DNA of 64,000 nt, taken from positions 1 to 64,000 of the forward strand of contig CAYZIS010000006.1 of assembly GCA_964478545.1 (NCBI GenBank), given 5' to 3'. The DNA is from DQWO01 sp964478545. Lineage in GTDB: Bacteria > Desulfobacterota > Anaeroferrophillalia > Anaeroferrophillales > Anaeroferrophillaceae. Below are positions 16,114-25,536 of this stretch, in pieces. The notes under the pieces are model-generated. The model ran no database searches. It was not told where the DNA came from and worked only from the letters and a program-made list of their open reading frames with translations. The position numbers and the translations under genes are program-made. The stretch's first letter is position 1. Every line of letters begins with the position of its first letter.

Positions 16114-16620
16114 TTATTCTCCGCCACTGCAAATTTCTCCGGTTTTATTTTCTTCAGTAGCATTATTACCTTTATCTCTGCCGGTTTCACTGCTGACGAT
16201 ATCCATGATGATACTGTACATGGCCGCCATGACCGCCAGTGCCACCCCTGTTTCTATACCCAGGATTCCCAGGGAGCGGGCTCTGGGAGCTGTTACCTGG
16301 AGCAAGGGAGCCAAGCGGCTGTAATCAAGGAAATTCCCCCCCAGCAGCAGGCAGATAAAACCGATCCCGGCATAGATCAGCACGCCAATGCTGCATAAGC
16401 GACCAGCCGTTCCCAATCCGAGGCGGTCAAGGGCATCCTCGTAGCCGTAGACCAGGAAAATTAAGGCCAGTGCTGCGGCCAGGATGACTCCCCCCTGAAA
16501 TCCTCCTCCCGGAGAGTAATGACCGTGAGCCAGAACATACAAGGCGTAAAGCTGGACAAACGGTACCATTATCCGAACAACGGTCTGGGCAATGACATCT
16601 TCATACTTTTGCCTGATCAT
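16114..16620 (-). CDS. mrpB: Na+/H+ antiporter subunit B (MnhB domain)
   Basis: 168 residues with four helices. HGHYSPGGGFQGGVILAAAL (residues about 32-51) is the hallmark of MnhB, followed by a TGVALAVMAAM helix. The polar C-terminal tail after residue 145 (SSETGRDKGNN) is an extension. It is separated from mrpE by 173 bp that contain a GC-rich inverted repeat (GCGGGC/GCCCGC near 16721 and 16759). Confidence 0.88.
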   Translation of the reverse strand: MIRQKYEDVIAQTVVRIMVPFVQLYALYVLAHGHYSPGGGFQGGVILAAALALIFLVYGYEDALDRLGLGTAGRLCSIGVLIYAGIGFICLLLGGNFLDYSRLAPLLQVTAPRARSLGILGIETGVALAVMAAMYSIIMDIVSSETGRDKGNNATEENKTGEICSGGE

Positions 16621-16793
16621 GGTGTTCCTCTAACTGGATTTTACCCGATATATTTGTTTAGTAACTTACAGGTCATTTTCTTTTTTTTAACAAGGAAATG
16701 TTCTGATAAGATACTTATTTTGCGGGCGCACTAATTAAATTTTTGGTTATGGGCCCCAAGCCCGCATCAGTAATGCTTACTGCAAGACAGTTC
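16621..16793. other. spacer between mrpE and mrpB
   Basis: 173-bp gap inside the otherwise tightly packed antiporter cluster. TGCGGGC and GCCCGCA form distant inverted arms around an AT-rich centre. It could be an attenuator or a second promoter region for mrpB onward. No ORF is supported. Confidence 0.35.
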
Positions 16794-17294
16794 TTAGCCT
16801 TGAAATATATTGTTGATTCGCTTTTCCATCTCTCCGGTCAATAAGTCATCTGCAAAATTGCCCGCCAGGGCATGAATATAAAACTCATCATCTTTGACAT
16901 CTAAGGTGATGGTCCCCGGGGTTAAAGTAATAGAATTGCCATAGGTGGTTTTGGCTAAATCTGTTTTTAGCCTGGTCTTAAAGCTAAAAACCTGCGGCTC
17001 TATTTTCAGTTTTGGTGATAAAACCAGCTTGGCAACCGAAATATTGGCCAGTACTATCTGGTAAATAAGCCAGGGAATGTAGAGAAAAAATCTCCAGATG
17101 ACAACGTGATGGCTGGCAATATTTGCGGCGCTGAACAGGAGGTCTGTGGAAAAAAACGAGACCAAAGCGCAACAAAATACTCCTATAGAGACGTGAAACA
17201 GATCATAATGACCTGAAAGAAGCAGCCAGAAAGGCAAGAGAAGCAGAAAAGTTACAATGTATTTCCCTGTTTTGGTGGGTTTTTTTTTCATCAT
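16794..17294 (-). CDS. mrpE: Na+/H+ antiporter subunit E
   Basis: 166-residue protein with a short basic N-terminus, two or three helices (residues about 12-55 and 65-90) and a soluble C-terminal domain. The MrpE signature TYGNSITLTPGTITLDV (about residues 115-131) is followed by EFYIHAL. It is the first gene of the minus-strand antiporter cluster. The whole complex would exchange cytoplasmic Na+ for H+, or use such a gradient. Confidence 0.88.
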   Translation of the reverse strand: MMKKKPTKTGKYIVTFLLLLPFWLLLSGHYDLFHVSIGVFCCALVSFFSTDLLFSAANIASHHVVIWRFFLYIPWLIYQIVLANISVAKLVLSPKLKIEPQVFSFKTRLKTDLAKTTYGNSITLTPGTITLDVKDDEFYIHALAGNFADDLLTGEMEKRINNIFQG

Positions 17295-17567
17295 CTATTG
17301 TCTTTTATAAAATATTTTAAGTGAAAGAATATACCATACAAGTTGTTCATTTTCTTGATGACATTAATTTTAAAAAATTTATCTAAACCAATAATGTAAT
17401 ATTGTCAAGGATAAAACCAAGTCTGGAAGGCTAAAAAAGTGCAAACGTATAAAACGCTGTTACATGAGATTTCAACAAGCTACTTTTAGGGTCTGTTTAC
17501 CATTTCGATTTTTTTATTGTTTTCTCTATCCTCATTTTTAAATATTACTGAAGTTTCAAGGAAATCA

Positions 17568-18608
17568 TTATGCTGTTATGCGTAGTATCATGGTTACAAG
17601 AGAATTAATGACCGATTTTCGAGGTACCGGGCAAAGTAAGTTAAAATTATCATTTAGAGCTACCTCTGCTATGCACCTGCGAATATCAGGAAAAGCAAAA
17701 TGCTTTCGATCTTTGATTGCATGCCGGCGATCCGGAGTTTTTTCCATCATGCAAGCATAAATCCAGGTCAATGAAGTTGCCATCATGCAAAAATTCAAAT
17801 GGTTGATAACCGCATGGGGTTTTCTGGTTTGGGTCTCGGCACTGCCAATATCTCTTTTAAGCTCTTTGAAACCAGCTTCGATTTTCCACCGGGCACCGTA
17901 ATATTCGATAATCTTTTCCATATGACAGGGTGAGATCCGTGGAGAAAAACGCTACCCAATGCTTTTGTCGAAATACCCAAACCACTTTGACTGGGCATTT
18001 GAGAGTTTTCAGCATAAATAATTTTTCATAAGCCAAGACTGTTCTGACTTGACCATAGAGATTTACCTAGCACTCCTTTGCCAGATCTCTATAGCTGTTG
18101 GCGAGCAGCAACATTGATGATTTTGACATTATCATAGAAGTTTGCAATTTCAGTCAACATGGTGACAGCCTGCTCTATTTTGGTTTGAAATTGCACTTTT
18201 TGTTTCCCCAGACATTAAGGGTTTATTATCCAGATCCTTTTTCGGATGGTAGAAACGAAAAGCCAGCGGCAGGCCGTGTCTGCCGACAAGCAGGTTGATA
18301 AAATCATCCAGCACTGTAATCAGGTTGCCATCGGTAAAAGGATCCGGGATTACTTTCCATAATCGTTTCCAGAGTTTCCCCCAAGGCAATTTGGGTGAGG
18401 CCATAAAGGTGTAGAATCGCCTCCTGTTGATAACGGTAAAGCCAAAGAGAGTTTGCAGGCATCGGAGTAAATTAGATGTTTTTGAAAAGGTAAACGGAAT
18501 AATAACCGCAATGATACTGTAGACAAACCAAGTTGATTGTTCCTCGCCTTTACGGGAATAAGAAAAATCTTTTTTAAAATCTTTGAGTAAGGAGTGTAAT
18601 ATAAACAT
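17568..18608 (-). pseudogene. decayed DDE transposase (IS4-like superfamily)
   Basis: The N-terminal part (from the ATG at 18608: MFILHSLLKDFKKDF, then IPDPFTDGNLITVLDDFIN) and the C-terminal part (EKIIEYYGARWKIEAGFKEL, KPHAVINHLNFCMMAT) belong to one DDE transposase. They are split over frames. Stops fall around 18085 and 18020, and the C-terminal piece is read in a different frame from the middle piece (17795-17998). The stretch between DDFIN and LPLAFRFYHPKKD is also much too short for the family. The Y-(2)-R...E region, YYGARWKIEAGFKELKRD, contains the catalytic Glu. The exact IS family is uncertain, and terminal inverted repeats were not found with confidence. Confidence 0.8.
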
Positions 18609-18671
18609 GACGAGGCCTCCGTTGTGTGTTTTGGTTGGCAAAAATATAGCGCAACCTGGCCTCGTTGTCAC

Positions 18672-19297
18672 GTTAAATCATTGAAATTAAAGGATTTATT
18701 CTTATATCAAGCAGAAATGGCTTGAAAAAGCTCAACAATATCAACTACTTATAGATCACCTTCGCTGCTCCATAAGTGATTGTTTTTATTGACTTTTTAA
18801 AATTATTATTTTTTATCATTGCTGAGTGTGAGATATTATCTATAAGTATTCTCGACTCAAAATCTACATACTGTAAAGAGCGTGAAACTTTAGTAAATAT
18901 TATTACAACATTGAATCTGATCCCCTGACTATGAAAAAATCGTCGAAAAAGTTGTCAGATTTATTGGTCTTAAATGGCTGGTTTTAAAAGGGGTCCAGTC
19001 GTTTTTCGTGGCCATATGCAAAAATAGTGTTTTCTGGATTTATTTTGCCAGCCAGATGGATGGTACTAAGTTTCACCCAAGAGCCAAAAAAAACTTGACA
19101 TTCCAATTCTTCTCATGATAACTGTCCACCGCCTTTTGGATTTTATATTTTTGCTACAAGCAAGCTTCACGAATGGTATGGTATTGAACGTGCGACAAGT
19201 TGGAGATTACCAGTACCCTGTGGTTTCGTTTTTTTTAGCAATATAAAATAGATTTTTTCAACATTCGAATTGGCAGGAATTTTAGGAGTGTAGGCAG
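18672..19297. other. long intergenic region before the atp operon
   Basis: 626 bp without a supported gene. From about 18926 an open stretch on the plus strand (DYEKIVEKVVRFIGLKWL...) runs without a start codon to about 19114 and could be a protein remnant, but I do not recognise it. TTGACA at 19095-19100 has no good -10 partner. AGGAG just before 19298 is the ribosome site of the first atp gene. Confidence 0.35.
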
Positions 19298-19726
19298 GTG
19301 ATTGATCTTAATATTACGTTTCTCTTTCAGTGGGCGATACTCATCTTCATGATGTTCTTTTTGAATCAGTTCCTGTTCAAGCCTGTCTTACGGGTGATTG
19401 ATGCCCGCAGAGAAAAAGTGGAGGGAACTCACGAAAGTGCCGCGACCCTCAATCAACAGGCCAGTCAGCATCAGGCAACCTATGAGTCTCGTATGACCCA
19501 GACAAGAGAGAGGTTGGAGAAGGAAAGTGCCTCTATGCGTGAAAGTGCAGTTGGTACTTCCAGAAACAGGATGGACAAGGCCCGCAATGAAGCCATGCAG
19601 CAGGTTGAGAATATGCGCCAGCGGATAGCTGTAGAGTACCAGAAAGTTCAGGAAGAAATGACTACTGATATAGAGGTGATTGCCAGGCAGATTTCCGGTA
19701 AGATTCTTGAGAGGGACGTTTCATGA
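19298..19726 (+). CDS. atpF': ATP synthase F0 subunit b'
   Basis: 142-residue b-type peripheral-stalk subunit: one N-terminal membrane helix (residues about 5-25) and then a long charged coiled coil ending ISGKILERDVS. It begins with GTG at 19298 preceded by TAGGAG. Two b-type genes in a row, with the shorter one first, is the b'/b arrangement that gives a heterodimeric stalk, as in Desulfobacterota, cyanobacteria and alphaproteobacteria. It overlaps the next b gene by 4 nt (ATGA). Confidence 0.9.
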   Translation: MIDLNITFLFQWAILIFMMFFLNQFLFKPVLRVIDARREKVEGTHESAATLNQQASQHQATYESRMTQTRERLEKESASMRESAVGTSRNRMDKARNEAMQQVENMRQRIAVEYQKVQEEMTTDIEVIARQISGKILERDVS

Positions 19727-20361
19727 AGTGGTGCAACAGTTCAATTGAAAAAAAGGTGTTGATTGTCGGCACATCAGTTGTCCTTCTTTTTGTGGTGCTG
19801 GCAGTTAACGCCCAGGCCGGTGAGCATGAAGCAGCGAAACATCATGAGTCACTCCTTGCTGCTCTTGCGGAAAATCCCGTTCCCTTGCTAAAGGATCTGC
19901 TTTGGCGGGTAATAAACTTTGCGATTTTATTATGGGTCCTGATTAGGTTTGCCGGAAAACCGATAAAGGATTATTTTGCCAATCGTCGGGAAGTGCTGAT
20001 TCAGGGAATCAATGAGGCCAAGGAAGCTAAAGAGGCTGCTGAGCGTTTGTATCAGGAGTATCAGAAAAAACTTGCCAGTCTTGAGAATGAGGTTAAAGAG
20101 CTGGAGTCCAGGATCAGGGAAGAGGCTGAAGCGGAAAAACAGCAGATCCTGTCCGAGGCTGAGCAGTTCGTAGTGAAAGTTAAGCAGCAGGCCGGGCAGA
20201 TGGCTAATCAGGAAGTTGTCATGGCTAAGCGGCGCTTGAAAGATGCAGCAGCGAAGCTGGCTATAGAAGCGGCGGAAAAGGTGATTAAAGAGAATATTTC
20301 TGCGGCTGATCAGGATAAAATGGTTGAAAACTATCTGGAAAAAGTGGTGGGTGCACAGTGA
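19723..20361 (+). CDS. atpF: ATP synthase F0 subunit b
   Basis: 212-residue stalk subunit with an N-terminal signal-like hydrophobic stretch (residues 11-32), a second membrane helix (about 55-80, WRVINFAILLWVLIRF) and a long coiled coil rich in Glu, Lys and Ala. The extra N-terminal hydrophobic segment is common in deltaproteobacterial b subunits. It overlaps atpF' by 4 nt and atpH by 4 nt (GTGA). Confidence 0.92.
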   Translation: MKWCNSSIEKKVLIVGTSVVLLFVVLAVNAQAGEHEAAKHHESLLAALAENPVPLLKDLLWRVINFAILLWVLIRFAGKPIKDYFANRREVLIQGINEAKEAKEAAERLYQEYQKKLASLENEVKELESRIREEAEAEKQQILSEAEQFVVKVKQQAGQMANQEVVMAKRRLKDAAAKLAIEAAEKVIKENISAADQDKMVENYLEKVVGAQ

Positions 20362-20903
20362 TTCGAGATATTATAGCTAAACGGTACGCCAAGGCCTTTT
20401 TTGCTTTTGCCAGTGAACATGGAGTGTTGGATCGGGCTACTGAAGAGGTGCGGGGATTTGCTGCCCTGTTGGCCGATCATGAAAATTTGAGTGATGTTCT
20501 GAGCAACCCTGTCTATGAAACCGCTGATCGCAAAGCAGTTTTGAATGGGGTTATGGCTAAAACAGATATCAGTGACGGGGTTAAGGGATTTTTATCGATC
20601 CTGGTAGAAAAAAATAAAATGAAATACTTGGCGCCGATTGTCAGATATCTTGATCTGATGGTGGATACGGCCGAGGGACGTTTGCATGTTGATGTTGTTT
20701 CGGCAACCCCACTTGATGATGAAACCGCAGGCCGACTGAAACAGAAATTGACTGAACTTACCAGTAAGGATGTGCAGTTATCCGTCAAGGTTGATGAGTC
20801 GTTGATCGGTGGTTTGATTACCCGTTTTGCCGGGATGGTATATGATGGCAGTGTCAGAACGCAGCTGAACAACCTTGGGGAAAATTTGATAAAGGAGTGG
20901 TAG
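20358..20903 (+). CDS. atpH: ATP synthase F1 subunit delta
   Basis: 181-residue subunit joining F1 to the peripheral stalk. N-terminal IAKRYAKAFFAFA and C-terminal DESLIGGLITRFAGMVYDGSVRTQLNNL (about residues 150-177) are the family signatures. It begins with GTG overlapping the atpF stop and lies 6 nt before atpA. Confidence 0.93.
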   Translation: MIRDIIAKRYAKAFFAFASEHGVLDRATEEVRGFAALLADHENLSDVLSNPVYETADRKAVLNGVMAKTDISDGVKGFLSILVEKNKMKYLAPIVRYLDLMVDTAEGRLHVDVVSATPLDDETAGRLKQKLTELTSKDVQLSVKVDESLIGGLITRFAGMVYDGSVRTQLNNLGENLIKEW

Positions 20904-20909
20904 GAAACC

Positions 20910-22418
20910 ATGGAACTACGTGCGGAAGAAATAAGCCAGATTATCAAAGATCAGATCGAGAATTATGATAAGAAGGTTGAGGTCAATGAGACTGGTACCA
21001 TTCTGACGGTTGGTGATGGTATTGCCAGGATTTATGGTCTTGAGAAGGCCATGTCCGGGGAACTGCTTCTTTTTCCTCATGATATTTATGGGATGGTTTT
21101 AAATCTTGAGGAAGATAATGTCGGAGCAGCTATTTTTGGTGAAGACATAGAGATCAAGGAAGGCGATGAGGTAAAAAGGACCGGTAAGATTGTTGAAGTT
21201 CCCGTCGGGAAAGGCATTCTCGGTCGCGTCGTCAATTCCCTTGGGCAGCCCATTGATGGCAAAGGCCCGCTGGAAACCGATGAAACCAGAAGGGTGGAAA
21301 TTAAAGCTCCCGGGATTGTTGACCGTCAATCTGTTAACGAACCGTTGCAGACCGGTTTGAAGGCCATTGATTCCATGGTTCCCATCGGTCGTGGTCAACG
21401 TGAACTTATTATTGGTGACCGGCAGACAGGTAAAACCGCGGTGGCCATTGATGCTATTATCAATCAGAAAGATACAGATGTCTATTGTATTTATGTGGCA
21501 ATTGGACAGAAGCGTTCTACGGTAGCCCAGGTGGTGGCGAAGTTGGAAGAGTTTGGGGCGATGGAATATACTACCGTTGTTGCCTCAACTGCCAGTGAAC
21601 CTGCACCGCTGCAATATATTTCTCCCTATACTGGGGTAACCATGGGAGAGTATTTTCGTGATAATGGTATGCACGCCCTGATCATTTATGATGATCTTTC
21701 AAAACAGGCAACTGCATATCGGCAGCTTTCTCTCCTGCTGCGGCGGCCTCCCGGACGCGAAGCTTATCCTGGGGATGTTTTCTATCTCCATTCCCGGTTG
21801 CTGGAACGGGCGGCGAAAATGAGTGATGAAAAGGGCGGCGGTTCCTTGACCGCCCTGCCTATTATCGAAACCCAGGCCGGTGATGTTTCAGCTTACATTC
21901 CCACCAATGTTATTTCCATTACCGATGGACAGATTTACCTTGAGGCAGACCTCTTTTATTCCGGCATTCGCCCGGCCATCAACGTTGGTCTTTCCGTCTC
22001 CCGGGTAGGGGGTGCTGCCCAGGTGAAAGCGATGAAGCAGGTTGCTGGTTCTCTGCGGCTGGATCTGGCCCAGTATAGAGAAATGGCAGCGTTTGCCCAG
22101 TTTGGCAGTGATCTTGATAAGGCAACCCAGGCTCAGCTGGCCCGTGGTAGCCGTTTGGTTGAAATCCTGAAACAGGACCAGTACACGCCGCTGACGATCG
22201 AAAAACAGGTTCTGATTATTTTTGCGGCTACCAATGGTTTTGCGGATGATTATGATGAATCAGTGTTGGGACGCTACGAAAATGAATTGTATCCTTTTGC
22301 CGAGAGCAAGTTTGCTGCAGTGTTGGCTGAGATCAAAGAGAAAAAGAAAATTGATGATGATCTGAAATTAAAGGTGGAAAATCTGCTGAATGAGTTCAAA
22401 GGATTTTTTAAACCTTAA
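20910..22418 (+). CDS. atpA: ATP synthase F1 subunit alpha
   Basis: 502-residue non-catalytic nucleotide-binding subunit. Walker A GDRQTGKTA lies at about residues 170-178, and the signature PAINVGLSVSRVGGAAQ at about 353. Normal length and N-terminal RAEEISQIIKDQI. It forms the alpha3beta3 head with AtpD. AGGAAACC precedes the ATG. Confidence 0.97.
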   Translation: MELRAEEISQIIKDQIENYDKKVEVNETGTILTVGDGIARIYGLEKAMSGELLLFPHDIYGMVLNLEEDNVGAAIFGEDIEIKEGDEVKRTGKIVEVPVGKGILGRVVNSLGQPIDGKGPLETDETRRVEIKAPGIVDRQSVNEPLQTGLKAIDSMVPIGRGQRELIIGDRQTGKTAVAIDAIINQKDTDVYCIYVAIGQKRSTVAQVVAKLEEFGAMEYTTVVASTASEPAPLQYISPYTGVTMGEYFRDNGMHALIIYDDLSKQATAYRQLSLLLRRPPGREAYPGDVFYLHSRLLERAAKMSDEKGGGSLTALPIIETQAGDVSAYIPTNVISITDGQIYLEADLFYSGIRPAINVGLSVSRVGGAAQVKAMKQVAGSLRLDLAQYREMAAFAQFGSDLDKATQAQLARGSRLVEILKQDQYTPLTIEKQVLIIFAATNGFADDYDESVLGRYENELYPFAESKFAAVLAEIKEKKKIDDDLKLKVENLLNEFKGFFKP

Positions 22419-22477
22419 TTTTATTAATAACCGGATTTGAGCAATTAAGAAACTGTTGATCTCATAGGGAATAATAG

Positions 22478-23338
22478 ATGGCTAATCTCAGGGATATTAG
22501 AAAGCGAATCGTCAGCGTCAAGAGTACCCAGCAGATCACCAAGGCGATGCAGATGGTGGCGGCTTCGAAGCTGAAGCGAGCTCAGGATGGCGTGGTTTCC
22601 GCTAGGCCCTATGCTATTAAAATGTATGAGGTGCTGGCTAGTTTGGCTTTACGTACTGAGTCAGGGAAGCATCCTCTTCTGCAGCGTCGTGAGGAAAAAA
22701 ATGTTGAGCTGATTGTTATTACCTCTGACCGGGGGTTATGCGGCGGATATAATCATAATATTATCAAGACCAGCGAGCAGTTTTTAAGGGAAAAAAAGGG
22801 AGAATATGAAAATATACTCCTCAGCGTTATTGGTAAAAAAGTCAGGGATTATTATCGCCGTCAGAAAAAGGAATTTTCGAATGAATTTCTTAATCCCGGG
22901 AATGTGACTTTTTCCTATGCTGAAGAAATTGCTGCAGATGTCATTGATCGTTATATAGAGAAAACTACCGATGCCGTGTATGTTGTTTATACCGAATTCA
23001 AATCGGCCATGACCCAGAATGTCATCGTTCAGCGGCTGCTGCCTGTAGAGCCGATGACGCTGGCTGAAGATGAAGTTGCGGTGGAATATATCTATGAACC
23101 TTCTGAAGATGAATTGCTGGCAGATATCCTGCCTCGTTATGTTTATACCCAGTTGTTTAGAATGTTGCTGGAATCCGTTGCCAGCGAACATGGGTCCAGG
23201 ATGACTGCAATGGATTCTGCAACCAATAATGCGGTTGAAATGGTTGACAGGCTCACCTTATTATATAATAGGGCCCGTCAGGCAGCAATCACCACCGAAT
23301 TGATGGAAATTGTGAGTGGCGCTGAAGCGTTAGGTTAA
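22478..23338 (+). CDS. atpG: ATP synthase F1 subunit gamma
   Basis: 286-residue central-stalk subunit. N-terminal RDIRKRIVSVKSTQQITKAMQMVAASK and C-terminal RMTAMDSATNNAVEMVDRL with RARQAAITTELMEIVSGAEAL are diagnostic. It rotates inside the alpha-beta head. A 59-bp gap separates it from atpA. Confidence 0.97.
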   Translation: MANLRDIRKRIVSVKSTQQITKAMQMVAASKLKRAQDGVVSARPYAIKMYEVLASLALRTESGKHPLLQRREEKNVELIVITSDRGLCGGYNHNIIKTSEQFLREKKGEYENILLSVIGKKVRDYYRRQKKEFSNEFLNPGNVTFSYAEEIAADVIDRYIEKTTDAVYVVYTEFKSAMTQNVIVQRLLPVEPMTLAEDEVAVEYIYEPSEDELLADILPRYVYTQLFRMLLESVASEHGSRMTAMDSATNNAVEMVDRLTLLYNRARQAAITTELMEIVSGAEALG

Positions 23339-23376
23339 GCTCGGAAAATAAAAACCTTTGAGGAGGCTTGTCAGGG

Positions 23377-24792
23377 ATGAGTGAAAAAAATATCGGTAAA
23401 ATTAACCAGGTTATCGGTCCGGTAGTTGACGTGGAGTTTGAGAAGGGGAAGTTGCCGGCGATATATAATTCACTGAAAATCACCAATCCCGCTATTAACG
23501 ATCAGGAATGGAACCTGATATGCGAAGTTGCCTTGCATTTGGGTGAAAATACCGTCAGGGCAATTGCTATGGATTCTACTGATGGTTTGATGCGTGGTAT
23601 GGAAGTTTGGGATACCGAAGAGATGATTACAGTGCCCGTTGGCCGGGAAGTTCTGGGACGGATTGTTAACGTGACCGGTGAACCGGTTGATGAACTAGGT
23701 CCGATTAACGAAAAGACAAGGTATCCGATACATCGTCCTGCACCTCTCTTTGTTGATCAGAGTACTGAGGTTGAAGCTTTTGAAACCGGCATCAAAGTAG
23801 TTGATCTCCTGGCGCCATACTCCAAAGGTGGCAAGATCGGTCTGTTTGGTGGTGCCGGGGTTGGTAAAACCGTTGTTATTATGGAGTTGATTCATAATAT
23901 TGCCACCCAGCATGGCGGATTTTCCGTTTTTGGCGGAGTAGGTGAACGGACTCGTGAGGGTAATGACCTCTGGAATGAAATGAAAGGTTCCGGGGTTCTT
24001 GATAAAACAGCGTTGGTGTATGGACAGATGAATGAACCGCCGGGAGCCCGTTTGCGGGTTGGGCTTTCAGCGCTGACCGTGGCGGAATATTTTCGTGATG
24101 AAGAGGGACAGGATGTGTTGCTCTTCATTGACAATATTTTCCGCTTTACTCAGGCGGGTTCCGAGGTATCGGCATTACTTGGTCGTATGCCTTCAGCGGT
24201 TGGATATCAGCCGACTTTGGGAACTGAAATGGGTGAACTGCAGGAGCGAATTACTACTACCAAGAGTGGTTCGATTACTTCGGTTCAGGCCATTTATGTC
24301 CCTGCTGATGACTTGACTGACCCCGCTCCGGCAACCGCTTTTGCCCACTTGGATGCGACCACGGTTTTGTCGCGGCAGATTTCTGAACTGGGGATTTACC
24401 CTGCTGTTGACCCGCTGGATTCCACCTCACGTATTCTTGATCCTAAGGTCATTGGCGATGAGCATTACCGGGTTGCCCGGGAAGTACAGTTGATCCTGCA
24501 GCGATATAAAGATCTGCAGGATATCATTGCCATTTTAGGTATGGATGAATTATCCGAAGAAGATAAACAACTGGTAACCAGGGCCCGGAAGATTCAGCGT
24601 TTTCTCTCCCAGCCTTTTCATGTGGCAGAAGATTTTACTGGTACGCCCGGTGTTTATGTTAAACTTTCGGATACCATTCGTAGCTTTGATGAAATCCTTC
24701 AGGGTAAACATGATAATATGCCTGAACAGGCTTTCTACATGGTTGGCAGTATCGAAGAAGTTCAGGAAAAGGCTAAAAAACTCGGAGTATAA
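23377..24792 (+). CDS. atpD: ATP synthase F1 subunit beta
   Basis: 471-residue catalytic subunit. Walker A GGAGVGKTV lies near residue 150, the catalytic Glu is in GVGERTREGND (about 187), and Walker B is VLLFIDNIFRF (about 245). The ATG at 23377 is preferred over an in-frame TTG at 23368 because GAGGAGG (23360-23366) is then correctly spaced. Confidence 0.97.
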   Translation: MSEKNIGKINQVIGPVVDVEFEKGKLPAIYNSLKITNPAINDQEWNLICEVALHLGENTVRAIAMDSTDGLMRGMEVWDTEEMITVPVGREVLGRIVNVTGEPVDELGPINEKTRYPIHRPAPLFVDQSTEVEAFETGIKVVDLLAPYSKGGKIGLFGGAGVGKTVVIMELIHNIATQHGGFSVFGGVGERTREGNDLWNEMKGSGVLDKTALVYGQMNEPPGARLRVGLSALTVAEYFRDEEGQDVLLFIDNIFRFTQAGSEVSALLGRMPSAVGYQPTLGTEMGELQERITTTKSGSITSVQAIYVPADDLTDPAPATAFAHLDATTVLSRQISELGIYPAVDPLDSTSRILDPKVIGDEHYRVAREVQLILQRYKDLQDIIAILGMDELSEEDKQLVTRARKIQRFLSQPFHVAEDFTGTPGVYVKLSDTIRSFDEILQGKHDNMPEQAFYMVGSIEEVQEKAKKLGV

Positions 24793-24895
24793 CCTGGTTG
24801 CAGTGTAATCATTTGTTGATTCTGCTTTTTTGTGGATTGTTAGTCGGTGGTTGAAATCCTTCATCTGGAAGTGGAAGTTTCCAGGTGAGTATTGA

Positions 24896-25318
24896 ATGGG
24901 AATTTACATGGAGACTGATAAGATTTTATTCGAGGTGGTAACGCCCTATCGCCAGGTTCTTACTGAAGAAGTTGATGAGGTGATTGCTCCGGGTGAGGAG
25001 GGGCAGTTTGGCGTGCTTCCCGGTCATACCCCTTTTCTGGCAAAGATCAGGGTTGGGGATCTCCTGTACCGTAAAGGGATTCAGCTATTTCATCTGGCGG
25101 TCAGTAATGGATATTCTGAAGTGGGCTACCATCACGTCATCGCCCTGCTTGATGCGGCTGAACTCCCCCAGGAAATTGATGTTCAACGGGCAGAGAAAGC
25201 CTTGAAACGGGCTGAGGAAAAATTGGCCGGGCTTTCTCCCGAGGAGAAAGCATTCTTTGAAGAACGTGCCGCCTTGGAAAGGGCGATCAATCGGATTCAT
25301 ATCGCCAGAGTTAAATAA
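24896..25318 (+). CDS. atpC: ATP synthase F1 subunit epsilon
   Basis: 140 residues: an N-terminal beta sandwich (ILFEVVTPYRQVLTEEVDEVIAPG, GQFGVLPGHTPFLA) and a C-terminal helical hairpin (EKALKRAEEKLAG, EERAALERAINRIHIARVK) that can brake rotation. Start is uncertain between 24896 and an in-frame ATG at 24908 (METDKILF). It is the last gene of the operon, followed by a strong terminator. F0 subunits a and c are not in this window and must be encoded elsewhere, as in many Desulfobacterota. Confidence 0.94.
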   Translation: MGIYMETDKILFEVVTPYRQVLTEEVDEVIAPGEEGQFGVLPGHTPFLAKIRVGDLLYRKGIQLFHLAVSNGYSEVGYHHVIALLDAAELPQEIDVQRAEKALKRAEEKLAGLSPEEKAFFEERAALERAINRIHIARVK

Positions 25319-25343
25319 AGCGGGGAATATATTGTCAGGATTT

Positions 25344-25371
25344 AAAAAGGCGGGGGTTACCCCGCCTTTTT
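25344..25371 (+). terminator. rho-independent terminator of the atp operon
   Basis: AAAAAGGCGGGG pairs perfectly with CCCCGCCTTTTT around the tetraloop GTTA, directly after atpC. A T-run on both strands makes it potentially bidirectional. Confidence 0.92.
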
Positions 25372-25536
25372 GCATTTAGGGAAATTTCCCCACGGTGGCA
25401 TGGCAAGCTAATTTATGATTAATATTTATTAGCTAGTTGTCGAAGAGTTTGAGAGGTATAGTTTCATTTAATCCATTCAGGTCCTTTGGTTTGCTGGTGG
25501 AAGATGAATGATGAATAGCGTTCAGGAGGTGTTTTA

